A stretch of 64,000 nucleotides of DNA, taken from positions 3,277,001-3,341,000 of the forward strand of contig NZ_CP015756.1 of assembly GCF_001877035.1 (NCBI RefSeq), given 5' to 3'. The notes under the pieces were generated by a model. It was not told where the DNA came from and did no database searches. It was given only the letters and a program-made list of their open reading frames with translations. Below are positions 9,081 to 17,069 of the stretch, one piece after another (position 1 is the stretch's first letter; every line of letters begins with the position of its first letter). This DNA is from Clostridium estertheticum subsp. estertheticum. GTDB taxonomy: Bacteria; Bacillota; Clostridia; Clostridiales; Clostridiaceae. The translations under genes and the position numbers were made by a program.

Positions 9081-10845
9081 TTATTTCCTCCAACCCTTGT
9101 GAAAATTTTAAAACTTTATTTCCTATGATTATATATTTATTAATAATTGTTCCTGACGGTACGTATGTTTCATCATTTTCAAGTTTTACTATATCTTTAA
9201 ATGGTGTAATTTCATCCCTTCCACTTTTAAGTAATTCCATTTTCTGTTTTTTATTTGTCTCCTGAGTAAAACATACTAAAGCTTCTAATTTATCACGATT
9301 ACAGATTAATTTTATAGTATATCTTTTTGAAAGACTTATAGCTGACTTACCAGTATAATTTTCGAAAATTCTATCTATTTTAACCGGCACTTTTAAATCA
9401 TTTCCCTTAATATTCCCCGTAGTTACTGCAATAGCTGTTCGTTTGTATTGTATTAAAACCACGTTATTCTTATTTACACTTATATAGCTAACCTCTGGAA
9501 AAACTTTATAACTTTGAAATACTAAAACAAAAATAATACAAATTGGAACATACTTAAATTGCATATAACCTTTTTTAATTCCAAGATAACATAAATATAA
9601 TCCGAATACAACTAAACTTTCAATATAAGAAAAGTAAAGCATTTCTGGTAATAATGCTACAAGTACCTTTTGAATAAACTCTATAATCATTAAGACAGTA
9701 AACAAGCCATAATTTATTAAATTAAACAATCGATAAAAAGCACTGCAAACAAGCCCCATATTCCCAAGTATTACAACTACTGTATAAAAGGGTAATAGCA
9801 CTAAATTACTAAGAATAGACCCTAAACAAAAGGTTTTAAGTGCTACAACTGCATATGGAGTAGAGAATATTTGAGAACTTATACTCAAACTGAAAGATTC
9901 ATTTAAAGTAGAAGGTAATTTATATAACGCCTTCCTTATTTTCTTGTTAAATACTATAATACCAAGAACACAAAGAAAAGAAAGCATAAATCCTATATCA
10001 AGTATATAAAAAGGTCTAAATACTAATATTATAATTGCAGCCAGACTAACAGATGATAGACTATCATATTTTTTATATACTTTGCTAGCTATTTTCAATA
10101 TAAAAATCATTATAAAAGCTCTTATTGTCGATGATTGCCCTCCTGTGAATATCATGTATCCAAAAGAAAATAATAAAGCGATTTTATAACCAATAACAGT
10201 TTCTAACACTTTATAAACTATTGACATATGAAGACCTGATACACTTATAACATGACTTATACCCAGCTTTTTAAAATCTTCCTTTTGCACTTTCTCTATG
10301 TATCCACTATCGCCAAAACATACACCCATAACTAAAGCGGCCTTTTCTTTTCCTAAATTTTCTGAAAATCTTTTATGTAACCCTTTTCTATAGCTTTCGA
10401 TTTTTGATATTATATCTTCATCACAAATCTCATAACTTTTAACTGTATATGTTCCGACTATTCCCTTTTCATATACTGCTTCCTTTTTAAAATTACCTTT
10501 TATCCAAACACTTCTTCCTTCACTTAATTCAAATACATTACCTTTCAGATTAATCTTCTTATCATTATATCTTGCTGAGCAATAATATGTACTTTTATCA
10601 GATATTCTCACTTTAAGTTTCGAATCACTAGGTAAATTAATATTAAAATAAGAGTAATAATTTATAACACCAATAATAAAAAAACAAACTACTAGGTAGA
10701 AAAACTTTTTATCTATAGTAAAATACATACTAGCTAAAAAAATTACAGCTATAAATGCACCCACAATAGGATTGTTTATTAAAATCAAGCAAGTAATGCA
10801 TCCCATAAATATCGTTACTGCATAATACACTAAAGGTCTAGCCAT
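9073..10845 (-). CDS. comEC: ComEC/Rec2-family DNA uptake channel, lacking a recognisable metallo-beta-lactamase domain
   Basis: Polytopic membrane protein for single-stranded DNA import. 590 aa against about 770 in Bacillus subtilis. Residues 1-60 are hydrophobic, about 60-160 form the soluble DUF4131 region, and about 165-440 hold the Competence domain (KKLGISHVISVSGLHMSIVY, then GGQSSTIRAFIM). The last 150 residues are soluble but show no HxHxDH metal site, so the nuclease-like domain is shortened or degenerate. No ribosome site precedes the ATG; a TATAAT at 10854-10859 lies so close that the mRNA may be leaderless. Confidence 0.88.
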   Translation of the reverse strand: MARPLVYYAVTIFMGCITCLILINNPIVGAFIAVIFLASMYFTIDKKFFYLVVCFFIIGVINYYSYFNINLPSDSKLKVRISDKSTYYCSARYNDKKINLKGNVFELSEGRSVWIKGNFKKEAVYEKGIVGTYTVKSYEICDEDIISKIESYRKGLHKRFSENLGKEKAALVMGVCFGDSGYIEKVQKEDFKKLGISHVISVSGLHMSIVYKVLETVIGYKIALLFSFGYMIFTGGQSSTIRAFIMIFILKIASKVYKKYDSLSSVSLAAIIILVFRPFYILDIGFMLSFLCVLGIIVFNKKIRKALYKLPSTLNESFSLSISSQIFSTPYAVVALKTFCLGSILSNLVLLPFYTVVVILGNMGLVCSAFYRLFNLINYGLFTVLMIIEFIQKVLVALLPEMLYFSYIESLVVFGLYLCYLGIKKGYMQFKYVPICIIFVLVFQSYKVFPEVSYISVNKNNVVLIQYKRTAIAVTTGNIKGNDLKVPVKIDRIFENYTGKSAISLSKRYTIKLICNRDKLEALVCFTQETNKKQKMELLKSGRDEITPFKDIVKLENDETYVPSGTIINKYIIIGNKVLKFSQGLEEIID

Positions 10846-11068
10846 AATAAAATATTATACTTGAAAAACTATTTACGCAAAAGAACATATAAATTTATTC
10901 CTTACTTTTCTATTATAACATAAGCAATGTTTTAAATATATTTTCAAGTATTATATACCTCCACAGCCTTATTTTAACCATTAAATCTTTAAAGTAATCG
11001 ACCTGTCTTATTTATTCATACCTTTTCAGACTATTTAAAAATGTACAGATATTATAGCTCTACACTTT

Positions 11069-13543
11069 TTATTTTAAAATAACCAATATAACTTGTACTA
11101 ATAAATTAAATATTACTAGGGTATAAGCCGCTTTGTTTTTAAAAAAACTTTTTTCATGTAAAAGTGACAAACAAAATATGCTTTCTAGCAATGCAAACAC
11201 AATAAATATACTATCCATCACATTTATAATAACGAATTTATGCTTAATAACAATAATAAGTATATAAAAGATACTTATTAGAAATGAATTTCTTTTATAA
11301 ATTTTTTTTATATAATCATGGTTTATATTTTTGAGTGTTATATCTGTATTTGTATTTTGTAATAGAATTGCAAGGCAACAACAAGGTAACAATATAAAAT
11401 TTATGGACAAACTACAAATAAGTGTAAATGGCATTCCACCCCTAATGATTATACTTAATAATATTATAAGGATTTCACTTACCGCTAAAGTGCTTATAAA
11501 TATATTTACTCTACTTATATAGTTAATAATTTTTTTACTATGCTGTATTAAATCTACTATATCTTCAAAATCATTTTCCTCCAAAAATATATTTGAAAGC
11601 TTTCTTACCACATTGCTACATTCACTTCCTGCACAAATTGATATATCAGAATTATTAAGGTACTCTAAATCTGTTAATGTATCTCCTACTGATGCAATAG
11701 AATGACCTTTTTTATTTAAAACATTAACAATTTCACTTTTATGTTTAGGTGAGATTTTAGAGAAAATGCTAACACTCTCTATATTCTTTTCAAATTCATC
11801 TTTACTCATATAATCTATCTCTATCCCTGATAGAATTTCCTCTTTTGTGTCTGTAACCCCTATTAATTTTCCAAATGCAAAAGAGGCTAATTTATTGTCT
11901 TCTTGATCTATGATAACTCTAATATTACTTTCCCTACAAGTGTTTATTGCTCTATATGAACTTTCCTTTATCGGATTCTCAAAGCCTATTAACCCCACAA
12001 ACACTAAATTACTTTCAATATTCTCATCAATGCTTGGTTTATAGCTGAAATCTCTATATGCATACCCTATAACATTATATGCTTTATTGGACATATCTAT
12101 ATGAACATTTATAATATTCACAATATCATCCTCATTAATTTCTTTTTCTACGCCATTAATTAAAATATGAGTGCATCTACTTAACATACCATCAAGCACA
12201 CCTTTTACATTAGCTCTATATTTATCATCTATTTTATTTACAACTGTTTTAATCTTTTTTTCAGAATCATAAGGTATTTTAAATATTCTCCTGTATTTTG
12301 TCTCAAGATTACTATTTCTCGCAAAATTTTCATCCCAAAACTCAAGTATTTCGTGTTCTTCTAAACTTTCAATAGAATTACGATCTCTCAAATGCGAGGA
12401 ACCTTTATTAAAAAGCTTAGAATCATTACAAAGTAGTGCTATACTAATTATTCTTTCTATAACCCCTTCAGTTTCTGGTTTCTGGTCCTTCATATCAATA
12501 TGCCTATCATCACAATAAACCTCACAAAGAATAAGTCTATTCGCAGAAATTGCCCCAATTTTTTTCATGAATATCGTAGAAATATTAGTAAGTTCATATA
12601 TAGTTGCAATACTTTTTACATATATATTTTTTTTATTTAATTTTTTAAATGTAATGTAAAAAAATAAATACAATATTATAATAAACATCGATGAATTAAA
12701 CGTCAAAGAAATATAAATAAGCGAATTTATAGTTTCATGAAGCCCATTATTTTTATATGTAGTAAAAATCAATGTAATTATACCTGCCATTATAGTGATT
12801 AGTGATCCTTTATTAACAATTTTTGTTAAATTGCCACTAAATAAACTACTATTATTTTTAGATTCAAGTAATACTTTTATAATCTTTCCAATTTGCGTAT
12901 TCATGCCAGTAGCAATGATTATACCTGAGCCAGAGCCTTCAGTAATGAATGAAGATTTAAAAACAATATTTTTAATTTCAGAAAGATTCATAACCTCTTC
13001 CTCTATCTTCATAGAGTATTTCTCCACTTCATATTTTTCACCCGTTACCGAAACTTCTACTACCTTAAGATCTTCACATTCGAGTATTCTAATATCTGCT
13101 GGAACATATCCGCCTTTTTCTAGGTAAACGATGTCTCCAACTACCATTTCTTCACAACTTATTTTAACTATCTTTCCAGAACGTTTTACATAAGAGTATG
13201 TTGTATTTAGATTATCTATTGCCATCAAACTTTTTTTCTCTTTATAATCTCCATTTATTAAAAGTATTACACTAAATATTATTATCAAAGTTACAAAACA
13301 ACCTGTAATAATCAATCTATTATAAAATAGCATAACTATACATAGTAATGCTACAAGAATCCATAGCTGCTTTATTTGACCTGCTATCAAAATTAAAAGA
13401 CTTTCAGTTTTAGGCTTCAATATGGTGTTTTCACCATGGGTTTCTCTCATATATTTAATTTTTTCTTCATTCAATCCTGAATCAATATCAGAATTCAGCA
13501 TTTCAACTACCCTCGTCATTGTTTTTCCATACCACTTCTTCAT
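11069..13543 (-). CDS. P-type ATPase-like membrane protein without the phosphorylation site
   Basis: About 824 aa from the ATG at 13543 (a TTG three codons earlier is possible). Order of parts matches type II cation pumps: N-terminal cation-ATPase region, TM pair (about 50-100), actuator domain with TGE at 167-169, TM pair, P and N domains, then hydrophobic C-terminus (about 685-820). The P-loop region that should read DKTGT reads K327-K-I-G-A331, so the phosphorylated Asp is Lys. PEGL in TM4 is absent, TGD is replaced by QED, DPPR by ENPI; GDxxxD survives at 620-625. The frame is open throughout. Ion pumping is therefore unlikely; a structural or regulatory role is inferred. Confidence 0.85.
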   Translation of the reverse strand: MKKWYGKTMTRVVEMLNSDIDSGLNEEKIKYMRETHGENTILKPKTESLLILIAGQIKQLWILVALLCIVMLFYNRLIITGCFVTLIIIFSVILLINGDYKEKKSLMAIDNLNTTYSYVKRSGKIVKISCEEMVVGDIVYLEKGGYVPADIRILECEDLKVVEVSVTGEKYEVEKYSMKIEEEVMNLSEIKNIVFKSSFITEGSGSGIIIATGMNTQIGKIIKVLLESKNNSSLFSGNLTKIVNKGSLITIMAGIITLIFTTYKNNGLHETINSLIYISLTFNSSMFIIILYLFFYITFKKLNKKNIYVKSIATIYELTNISTIFMKKIGAISANRLILCEVYCDDRHIDMKDQKPETEGVIERIISIALLCNDSKLFNKGSSHLRDRNSIESLEEHEILEFWDENFARNSNLETKYRRIFKIPYDSEKKIKTVVNKIDDKYRANVKGVLDGMLSRCTHILINGVEKEINEDDIVNIINVHIDMSNKAYNVIGYAYRDFSYKPSIDENIESNLVFVGLIGFENPIKESSYRAINTCRESNIRVIIDQEDNKLASFAFGKLIGVTDTKEEILSGIEIDYMSKDEFEKNIESVSIFSKISPKHKSEIVNVLNKKGHSIASVGDTLTDLEYLNNSDISICAGSECSNVVRKLSNIFLEENDFEDIVDLIQHSKKIINYISRVNIFISTLAVSEILIILLSIIIRGGMPFTLICSLSINFILLPCCCLAILLQNTNTDITLKNINHDYIKKIYKRNSFLISIFYILIIVIKHKFVIINVMDSIFIVFALLESIFCLSLLHEKSFFKNKAAYTLVIFNLLVQVILVILK

Positions 13544-13660
13544 ATTACCCAACCTATCCTTTTAAGTTTTTATCCTTTATAATCTTCGTACAATAAATAG
13601 GAGACTTTAGCATTAGCTACTAAAATCTCCTTAATTCTAAATAATTTAATCTTCTAATAT

Positions 13661-13710
13661 AAAAAACCGCATTATACTAATCTTGATTAGAACATAAATT
13701 GCGGTTTTTT
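13661..13710 (-). terminator. Intrinsic terminator overlapping the end of the Cys-rich gene
   Basis: Ten-bp stem (13661-13670 with 13701-13710, AAAAAACCGC and complement) plus an inner stem CTAATC/GATTAG. On the minus strand it ends in a run of T. The 5' arm lies inside the coding region of the 58-aa peptide, whose stop codon is in the loop. Confidence 0.8.
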
Positions 13711-13853
13711 TTATGACATTTCTTATTCCTATTTATAATGATAGTATTTGTACAACAACAATCATTGTTTCTACAACGATTATTTCTACAATTATTTCCA
13801 TCAAACCCATCATCTTCAGCTAGTAATAATAACACTAACCACCAACACCACAT
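13677..13853 (-). CDS. 58-aa Trp- and Cys-rich small protein, possibly spore-associated
   Basis: Not recognised. The ATG at 13853 is eight bases after GGGGGG, a better start than the TTG nine codons upstream. The peptide begins MWCWWLVLLLLAEDD, then has an Asn/Arg/Cys-rich middle with CCC and ends with scattered Lys, Asn and Cys; eight Cys in total. Short hydrophobic-start, Cys-rich peptides of this style are common in spore formers, which is the only hint of function. Two 14-bp direct repeats lie upstream at 13903-13936. Confidence 0.5.
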   Translation of the reverse strand: MWCWWLVLLLLAEDDGFDGNNCRNNRCRNNDCCCTNTIIINRNKKCHKKNRNLCSNQD

Positions 13854-13902
13854 ACATATTTCCCCCCTCTCTGAAGGCAAATATTCCTTATATATTTTTT
13901 TC

Positions 13903-13936
13903 TCATAAGTTTGTCCACTTTATCATAAGTTTGTCC
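13903..13936. repeat. Two 14-bp direct repeats, 20 bp apart
   Basis: TCATAAGTTTGTCC occurs at 13903-13916 and 13923-13936. The spacing is close to two helical turns, which would place both copies on one face of DNA, as for a dimeric regulator upstream of the 58-aa gene. No known regulator site is recognised. Confidence 0.6.
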
Positions 13937-14010
13937 TTCTATTTCTTTCTTTTGTTGGTATATAATATTACACTTGCTGCAAAAATGTTACAACAAAGGA
14001 TTCGTTATAA

Positions 14011-14042
14011 AAAAATAACAGGATTATTCATCTGTTATTTTT
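14011..14042 (-). terminator. Terminator of the MORN gene
   Basis: Eleven-bp stem AAAAATAACAG / CTGTTATTTTT (14011-14021 and 14032-14042) with a 10-nt loop; the TAA stop of the MORN gene is within the 5' arm as read on the minus strand, and T residues follow. Confidence 0.85.
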
Positions 14043-14577
14043 TTATTTTTATTTCTCCATCAGAATAGATATACATTCCTTGTCCTTTTCTTTCATCATT
14101 TTCCCACTGGCCCATATATCTTTCTCCACTAGAATAAGTATGAATTCCAACACCATGTCTAAGTCCATCTTGAAATTCCCCTACATATGTATCGCAAGTA
14201 GGCCACGTACAAATGCCTTGGCCACTTTTTTCACCATTAACCCACTGCCCTATATATTTTTCACCATCTGGCCAAGTATATATTCCATATCCATCTTTTT
14301 CATCGTTAGCCCATCCTCCTATATATTCTTCTCCACAAGAAAAAGTAAGAGTCCCTTGACCACTCATTTTGTTATTGCTCCAATTTCCTACATATTTACT
14401 TCCATCAGCATAAATGAAAGTTCCAATTCCATGTTTTATTCCATTAATTCTCTCCCCTACATAGTTTCCACCATGAACATGATGAGGTTTATCATCTATT
14501 TGATTGTCTTTATTTGAATTAACATTATTTAGTTTGATTTTATCCAAAGTAACTTTACTTATCTTTATATTCTTCAT
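14035..14577 (-). CDS. MORN-repeat protein
   Basis: 180 aa. After a 38-residue N-terminal segment the protein is six consecutive 23-residue MORN repeats (pattern Y-x-G-x-W/F-x(3)-x-x-x-G-x-G-x(3)-x-x-x-G-x), for example YIGQWVNGEKSGQGICTWP. MORN repeats form an extended beta sheet and often mediate membrane or protein contact. There is no signal peptide and no enzymatic domain, so it is a cytoplasmic repeat protein of unknown role. AGGAGG precedes the ATG; it has its own terminator and appears monocistronic. Confidence 0.9.
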   Translation of the reverse strand: MKNIKISKVTLDKIKLNNVNSNKDNQIDDKPHHVHGGNYVGERINGIKHGIGTFIYADGSKYVGNWSNNKMSGQGTLTFSCGEEYIGGWANDEKDGYGIYTWPDGEKYIGQWVNGEKSGQGICTWPTCDTYVGEFQDGLRHGVGIHTYSSGERYMGQWENDERKGQGMYIYSDGEIKIKK

Positions 14578-14670
14578 ATTAAAATTCCTCCTTCTATTTA
14601 AGTATATCCATCTTAAATATACTATATCACTATTTTCTAAAAGTTATGTTAGAGATTTGGGCAGAATAAA

Positions 14671-14696
14671 ACCCATAGGAATAAATTCCTATGGGT
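14671..14696 (-). terminator. Terminator of the zinc-ribbon gene
   Basis: Perfect 12-bp stem ACCCATAGGAAT / ATTCCTATGGGT with a 2-nt loop, just downstream of the zinc-ribbon gene on the minus strand, followed by T/A-rich sequence. Confidence 0.75.
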
Positions 14697-14712
14697 AATT
14701 TTTTAAATTATA

Positions 14713-14877
14713 TTATCTTTGAAATCCTCTGTTGTTCTGTTGTTTTTTAGCTCTTCTACAATCAGGACATCTTTGTGGTTCATTTTCGAATCCTTTTTCT
14801 TTATAAAATTCCTGTTCACCCTCAGTGAATACGAATTCTTGTGAACAATCTTTACATACAATAGTCTTATCTGTCAT
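14713..14877 (-). CDS. Small zinc-ribbon domain protein
   Basis: 54 aa. Two CxxC pairs, CKDC at 8-11 and CPDC at 37-40, frame the motif FTEGEQEFYKEKGF and end in RRAKKQQNNRG. This matches the widespread family of short zinc-ribbon proteins of Firmicutes (probable zinc-binding domain, zinc-ribbon Trcl type). Two in-frame ATGs exist; the second (14877) is chosen because AGGAG is eleven bases upstream and family members start with M-x-D-K. Role unknown; Zn binding is inferred from the cysteines. Confidence 0.85.
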   Translation of the reverse strand: MTDKTIVCKDCSQEFVFTEGEQEFYKEKGFENEPQRCPDCRRAKKQQNNRGFQR

Positions 14878-15069
14878 TTTAAACATGTCTCCTTTTTATT
14901 TATATTAAGATTTAAGATCTGATTTACTTTATATGCCTAAAAAGGTAATGTTTTAATCATATCAAATCTTGATGTTGTTGATTTTGCAATCCCAACTCAT
15001 TTAGGATACCATAGATATTGTTTATATGCAATACATTTATACAAAATACTTTCGAAAAATGCCAAATGT

Positions 15070-15252
15070 CTATTGTTTACATTGCCTAGCTATCTCTAAA
15101 TTTATAGTACCTTTAACAAGATCAATAGCTTGTAGTTTACTATATCCCTTGTGTTTTATCTGTTCTTTCTCCTTTCTTGCAATTGCTTTATATGGATATT
15201 GTTTCTCATCATTCTCTACAACTTCTATTACGTAACCCCTGTATTCTTCCAT
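15070..15252 (-). CDS. Small hypothetical protein (60 aa)
   Basis: 60 aa, soluble and highly charged, beginning MEEYRGYVIEVVENDEKQYP. No domain recognised. The ATG has an AGAGGTGGAG ribosome site at good spacing and codon use is normal for the region, so it is probably expressed. A promoter with an extended -10 (TGTTATAAT on the minus strand, 15420-15425) would give a leader of about 160 nt. Confidence 0.6.
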   Translation of the reverse strand: MEEYRGYVIEVVENDEKQYPYKAIARKEKEQIKHKGYSKLQAIDLVKGTINLEIARQCKQ

Positions 15253-15601
15253 ACTCCACCTCTTATTATTTATTTAAAATTTTGTTCACAATTATATATT
15301 CTACATATATTATTTAAAACTAAACTGTAATTTAACTTCAATTTTCATACTTTATCCTTTTACCTGTTAACTTTGATTCTAATAAAAATTTCTTGTTTTT
15401 GCCCTCCTTTAATAAAGTCATTATAACACGTTTACAATAGTTTGAATATTCTTTTATCGAAATTAATTTAAAAAATTTAACCGTTTTCATTTTTACTGCT
15501 TTTATCTAAATATCAGCTAATAAATATTTTCCTTTTTATTAACTAATGCATGTAGTATAATTATATATTATGATGAAATATACTAATGAAGGAGGATATT
15601 T
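15253..15601. other. Intergenic region with two divergent promoters
   Basis: 349 bp, no gene. On the minus strand an extended -10 TGTTATAAT (ATTATA at 15420-15425) probably drives the 60-aa gene; a strong AAAGGAGGGC ribosome-site sequence at about 15402-15411 is not followed by a usable start. On the plus strand TATAAT at 15556-15561 probably drives the 94-aa gene. Confidence 0.5.
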
Positions 15602-15886
15602 ATGAAAGATAATATAAAAGAAACTGAAGATAATGTATTAAAATATCTTTATGAAAATAAAGCATCATCACCACAAAGCATATCAAAAATAAAACTTGCA
15701 ATTAATTTAGGTAATGGTAAAGGCAATATTCGAGTATTAAAAGCCTCTCTTGAATCTTTAATGAAAAAAAGGTTTATAACAAAGCAAGCAGTCAGAGGAA
15801 ATTATAAAATTGAGATTAGTGGAATAGATCATATTGAAAAAAATGATTTAGAAAATACTGAGAAAAATGCTGAAACTGATCTTTAA
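15602..15886 (+). CDS. Small winged-helix-like hypothetical protein
   Basis: 94 aa. Residues about 8-75 look like a helix-turn-helix or winged helix (NVLKYLYENKASSPQSISK ... LKASLESLMKKRFITKQ ... GNYKIEISG), so DNA or protein binding is plausible. The C-terminus is acidic. GGAGG is seven bases before the ATG, and an intrinsic terminator follows at once; monocistronic. The fold assignment is by eye and not a family match. Confidence 0.6.
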   Translation: MKDNIKETEDNVLKYLYENKASSPQSISKIKLAINLGNGKGNIRVLKASLESLMKKRFITKQAVRGNYKIEISGIDHIEKNDLENTEKNAETDL

Positions 15887-15910
15887 AAAGAGCTGAAAGC
15901 TCTTTTTTTT
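15885..15910 (+). terminator. Terminator of the 94-aa gene
   Basis: Stem AGAGCT / AGCTCT with flanking A and T tracts (AAAAAGAGCT, then AGCTCTTTTTTTT) directly after the stop codon. Confidence 0.88.
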
Positions 15911-15920
15911 ATAAAGTAAA

Positions 15921-16034
15921 ATAAAAAGCGGCTCAGATAACATAAAACTATGTATCTAAGCCGCAATATGTCTATTTAATTTTCTGAAATAAAAGTGATT
16001 TAAAAGCAACTACCTACCCCTTAATCACTATGTT
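15921..16034 (-). ncRNA. Candidate small RNA (about 114 nt)
   Basis: Minus-strand transcript predicted from a promoter TTGCTA (16070-16065), 18 bp, TATGGT (16046-16041) to a long imperfect hairpin (15928-15964, GCGGCT...AGCCGC with further paired blocks AGATA/TATCT and CATA/TATG) followed by TTTTTATTTT. Between them AGTGATT and AATCACT pair and enclose a GGGG-containing loop. No ORF fits. The alternative is that the hairpin only terminates comEA, which ends 230 bp upstream and has no nearer terminator. Confidence 0.45.
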
Positions 16035-16191
16035 TAGTTTACCATACAATACAGTTGTATTCAATAGCAATATGCAGAACTTTGTCGAATTATTCAATTC
16101 TAGCCATGGTTTTTTTATTTTTTTTACTCATTTGTATATTCTATCCTAAACTCATATAAAAATACAACTATTCAACATAATTTAAAACTAA

Positions 16192-16917
16192 TTATTTTAT
16201 ATCTATCTTATCTATAAATTTGCTTAATGTCTTTTCTCCAATTCCACCTACTTTGGTAAGTTCATCCACCGACTTAAATCCTCCACTTTGCTTTCTATAA
16301 TCAATTATAATATTTGCTTTAGTCTCTCCTATACCTGTAAGCGTCATTAATTCTTCTTTGCTTGCAGTATTTATATTAATGATACCGCCTTTCCCCTTAT
16401 TATCAGAACTTGAAACAGTAGAGCTTTTAGTAGGATTTGCAGTAATACTATTGGGTGTACTAGCATTAGATGTACTACCATTAGGCATTTGTGTTTTGTT
16501 AACCTCACCATTTTTATTAATTACAATACAATCTTCATCATTTAGTTTTTTTGAAAGATTAGTAGCATTAAGATCTGCATCTTTTGTACCCCCTCCCGCA
16601 AGTTTTATCAGATCAGTTACTCGACTTCCATTTTTTATTTCGTAAACACCAGGGCTTTTTACAGCACCCTTTATATCCACTTTAATAATACTATCTTGCG
16701 ATTTCACATTACTCTCTTCTACTTTTGAGGGTAATGAGGACTTACCTTCGTCTGTATTATTTTTTTGTGAAGTTTTATCAGTTTCAATGAATACATCTTT
16801 ATAATCCGAAGTCTTAGCAGTTCCCTTTTGGCCTGACAAAACAAAGCCAATAATTATAAAGATAATACTTATGCATAAAATAGCTATAGAACCAATTATT
16901 TTCTCTTTACTTTTCAT
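16192..16917 (-). CDS. comEA: ComEA-type helix-hairpin-helix DNA receptor
   Basis: Membrane-anchored DNA-binding protein of natural transformation. 241 aa: N-terminal TM (about 8-28), a linker, an SLBB-type domain (about 80-140, VDIKGAVKSPGVYEI), a Ser/Thr/Asn-rich linker, and a C-terminal double helix-hairpin-helix (ININTASKEELMTLTGIGE, then VDELTKVGGIGEKTL). This domain order is the standard ComEA. It lies apart from comEC in this genome and is divergent from the carboxypeptidase gene. Confidence 0.93.
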   Translation of the reverse strand: MKSKEKIIGSIAILCISIIFIIIGFVLSGQKGTAKTSDYKDVFIETDKTSQKNNTDEGKSSLPSKVEESNVKSQDSIIKVDIKGAVKSPGVYEIKNGSRVTDLIKLAGGGTKDADLNATNLSKKLNDEDCIVINKNGEVNKTQMPNGSTSNASTPNSITANPTKSSTVSSSDNKGKGGIININTASKEELMTLTGIGETKANIIIDYRKQSGGFKSVDELTKVGGIGEKTLSKFIDKIDIK

Positions 16918-17032
16918 AATTCCTCCTAGTAATCAACACCTTTAATCATAAAATAACTTTTTCCTATTTTTCCCTTACATATAGAATTATTGACAACTTT
17001 ACGTAAATACTATCGCTAAGAAATGATTTTTT

Positions 17033-17041
17033 TGATATACT
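17033..17041 (+). promoter_or_regulatory. Extended -10 promoter of the carboxypeptidase gene
   Basis: TG-A-TATACT, an extended -10, about 29 bp before the ATG. There is no good -35 at the right spacing; a TTGACA at 16990-16995 is too far (40 bp). The predicted leader is about 22 nt. Confidence 0.55.
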
Positions 17042-17069
17042 GTAAATATTGAAAAACTTGGAGGTACCT

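Noticed and set aside
13748-14068. Plus-strand frame of 106 codons opposite the Cys-rich gene
   Set aside because: No ribosome site, low-complexity Phe/Tyr/Ser content typical of antisense reading, and it crosses a terminator.
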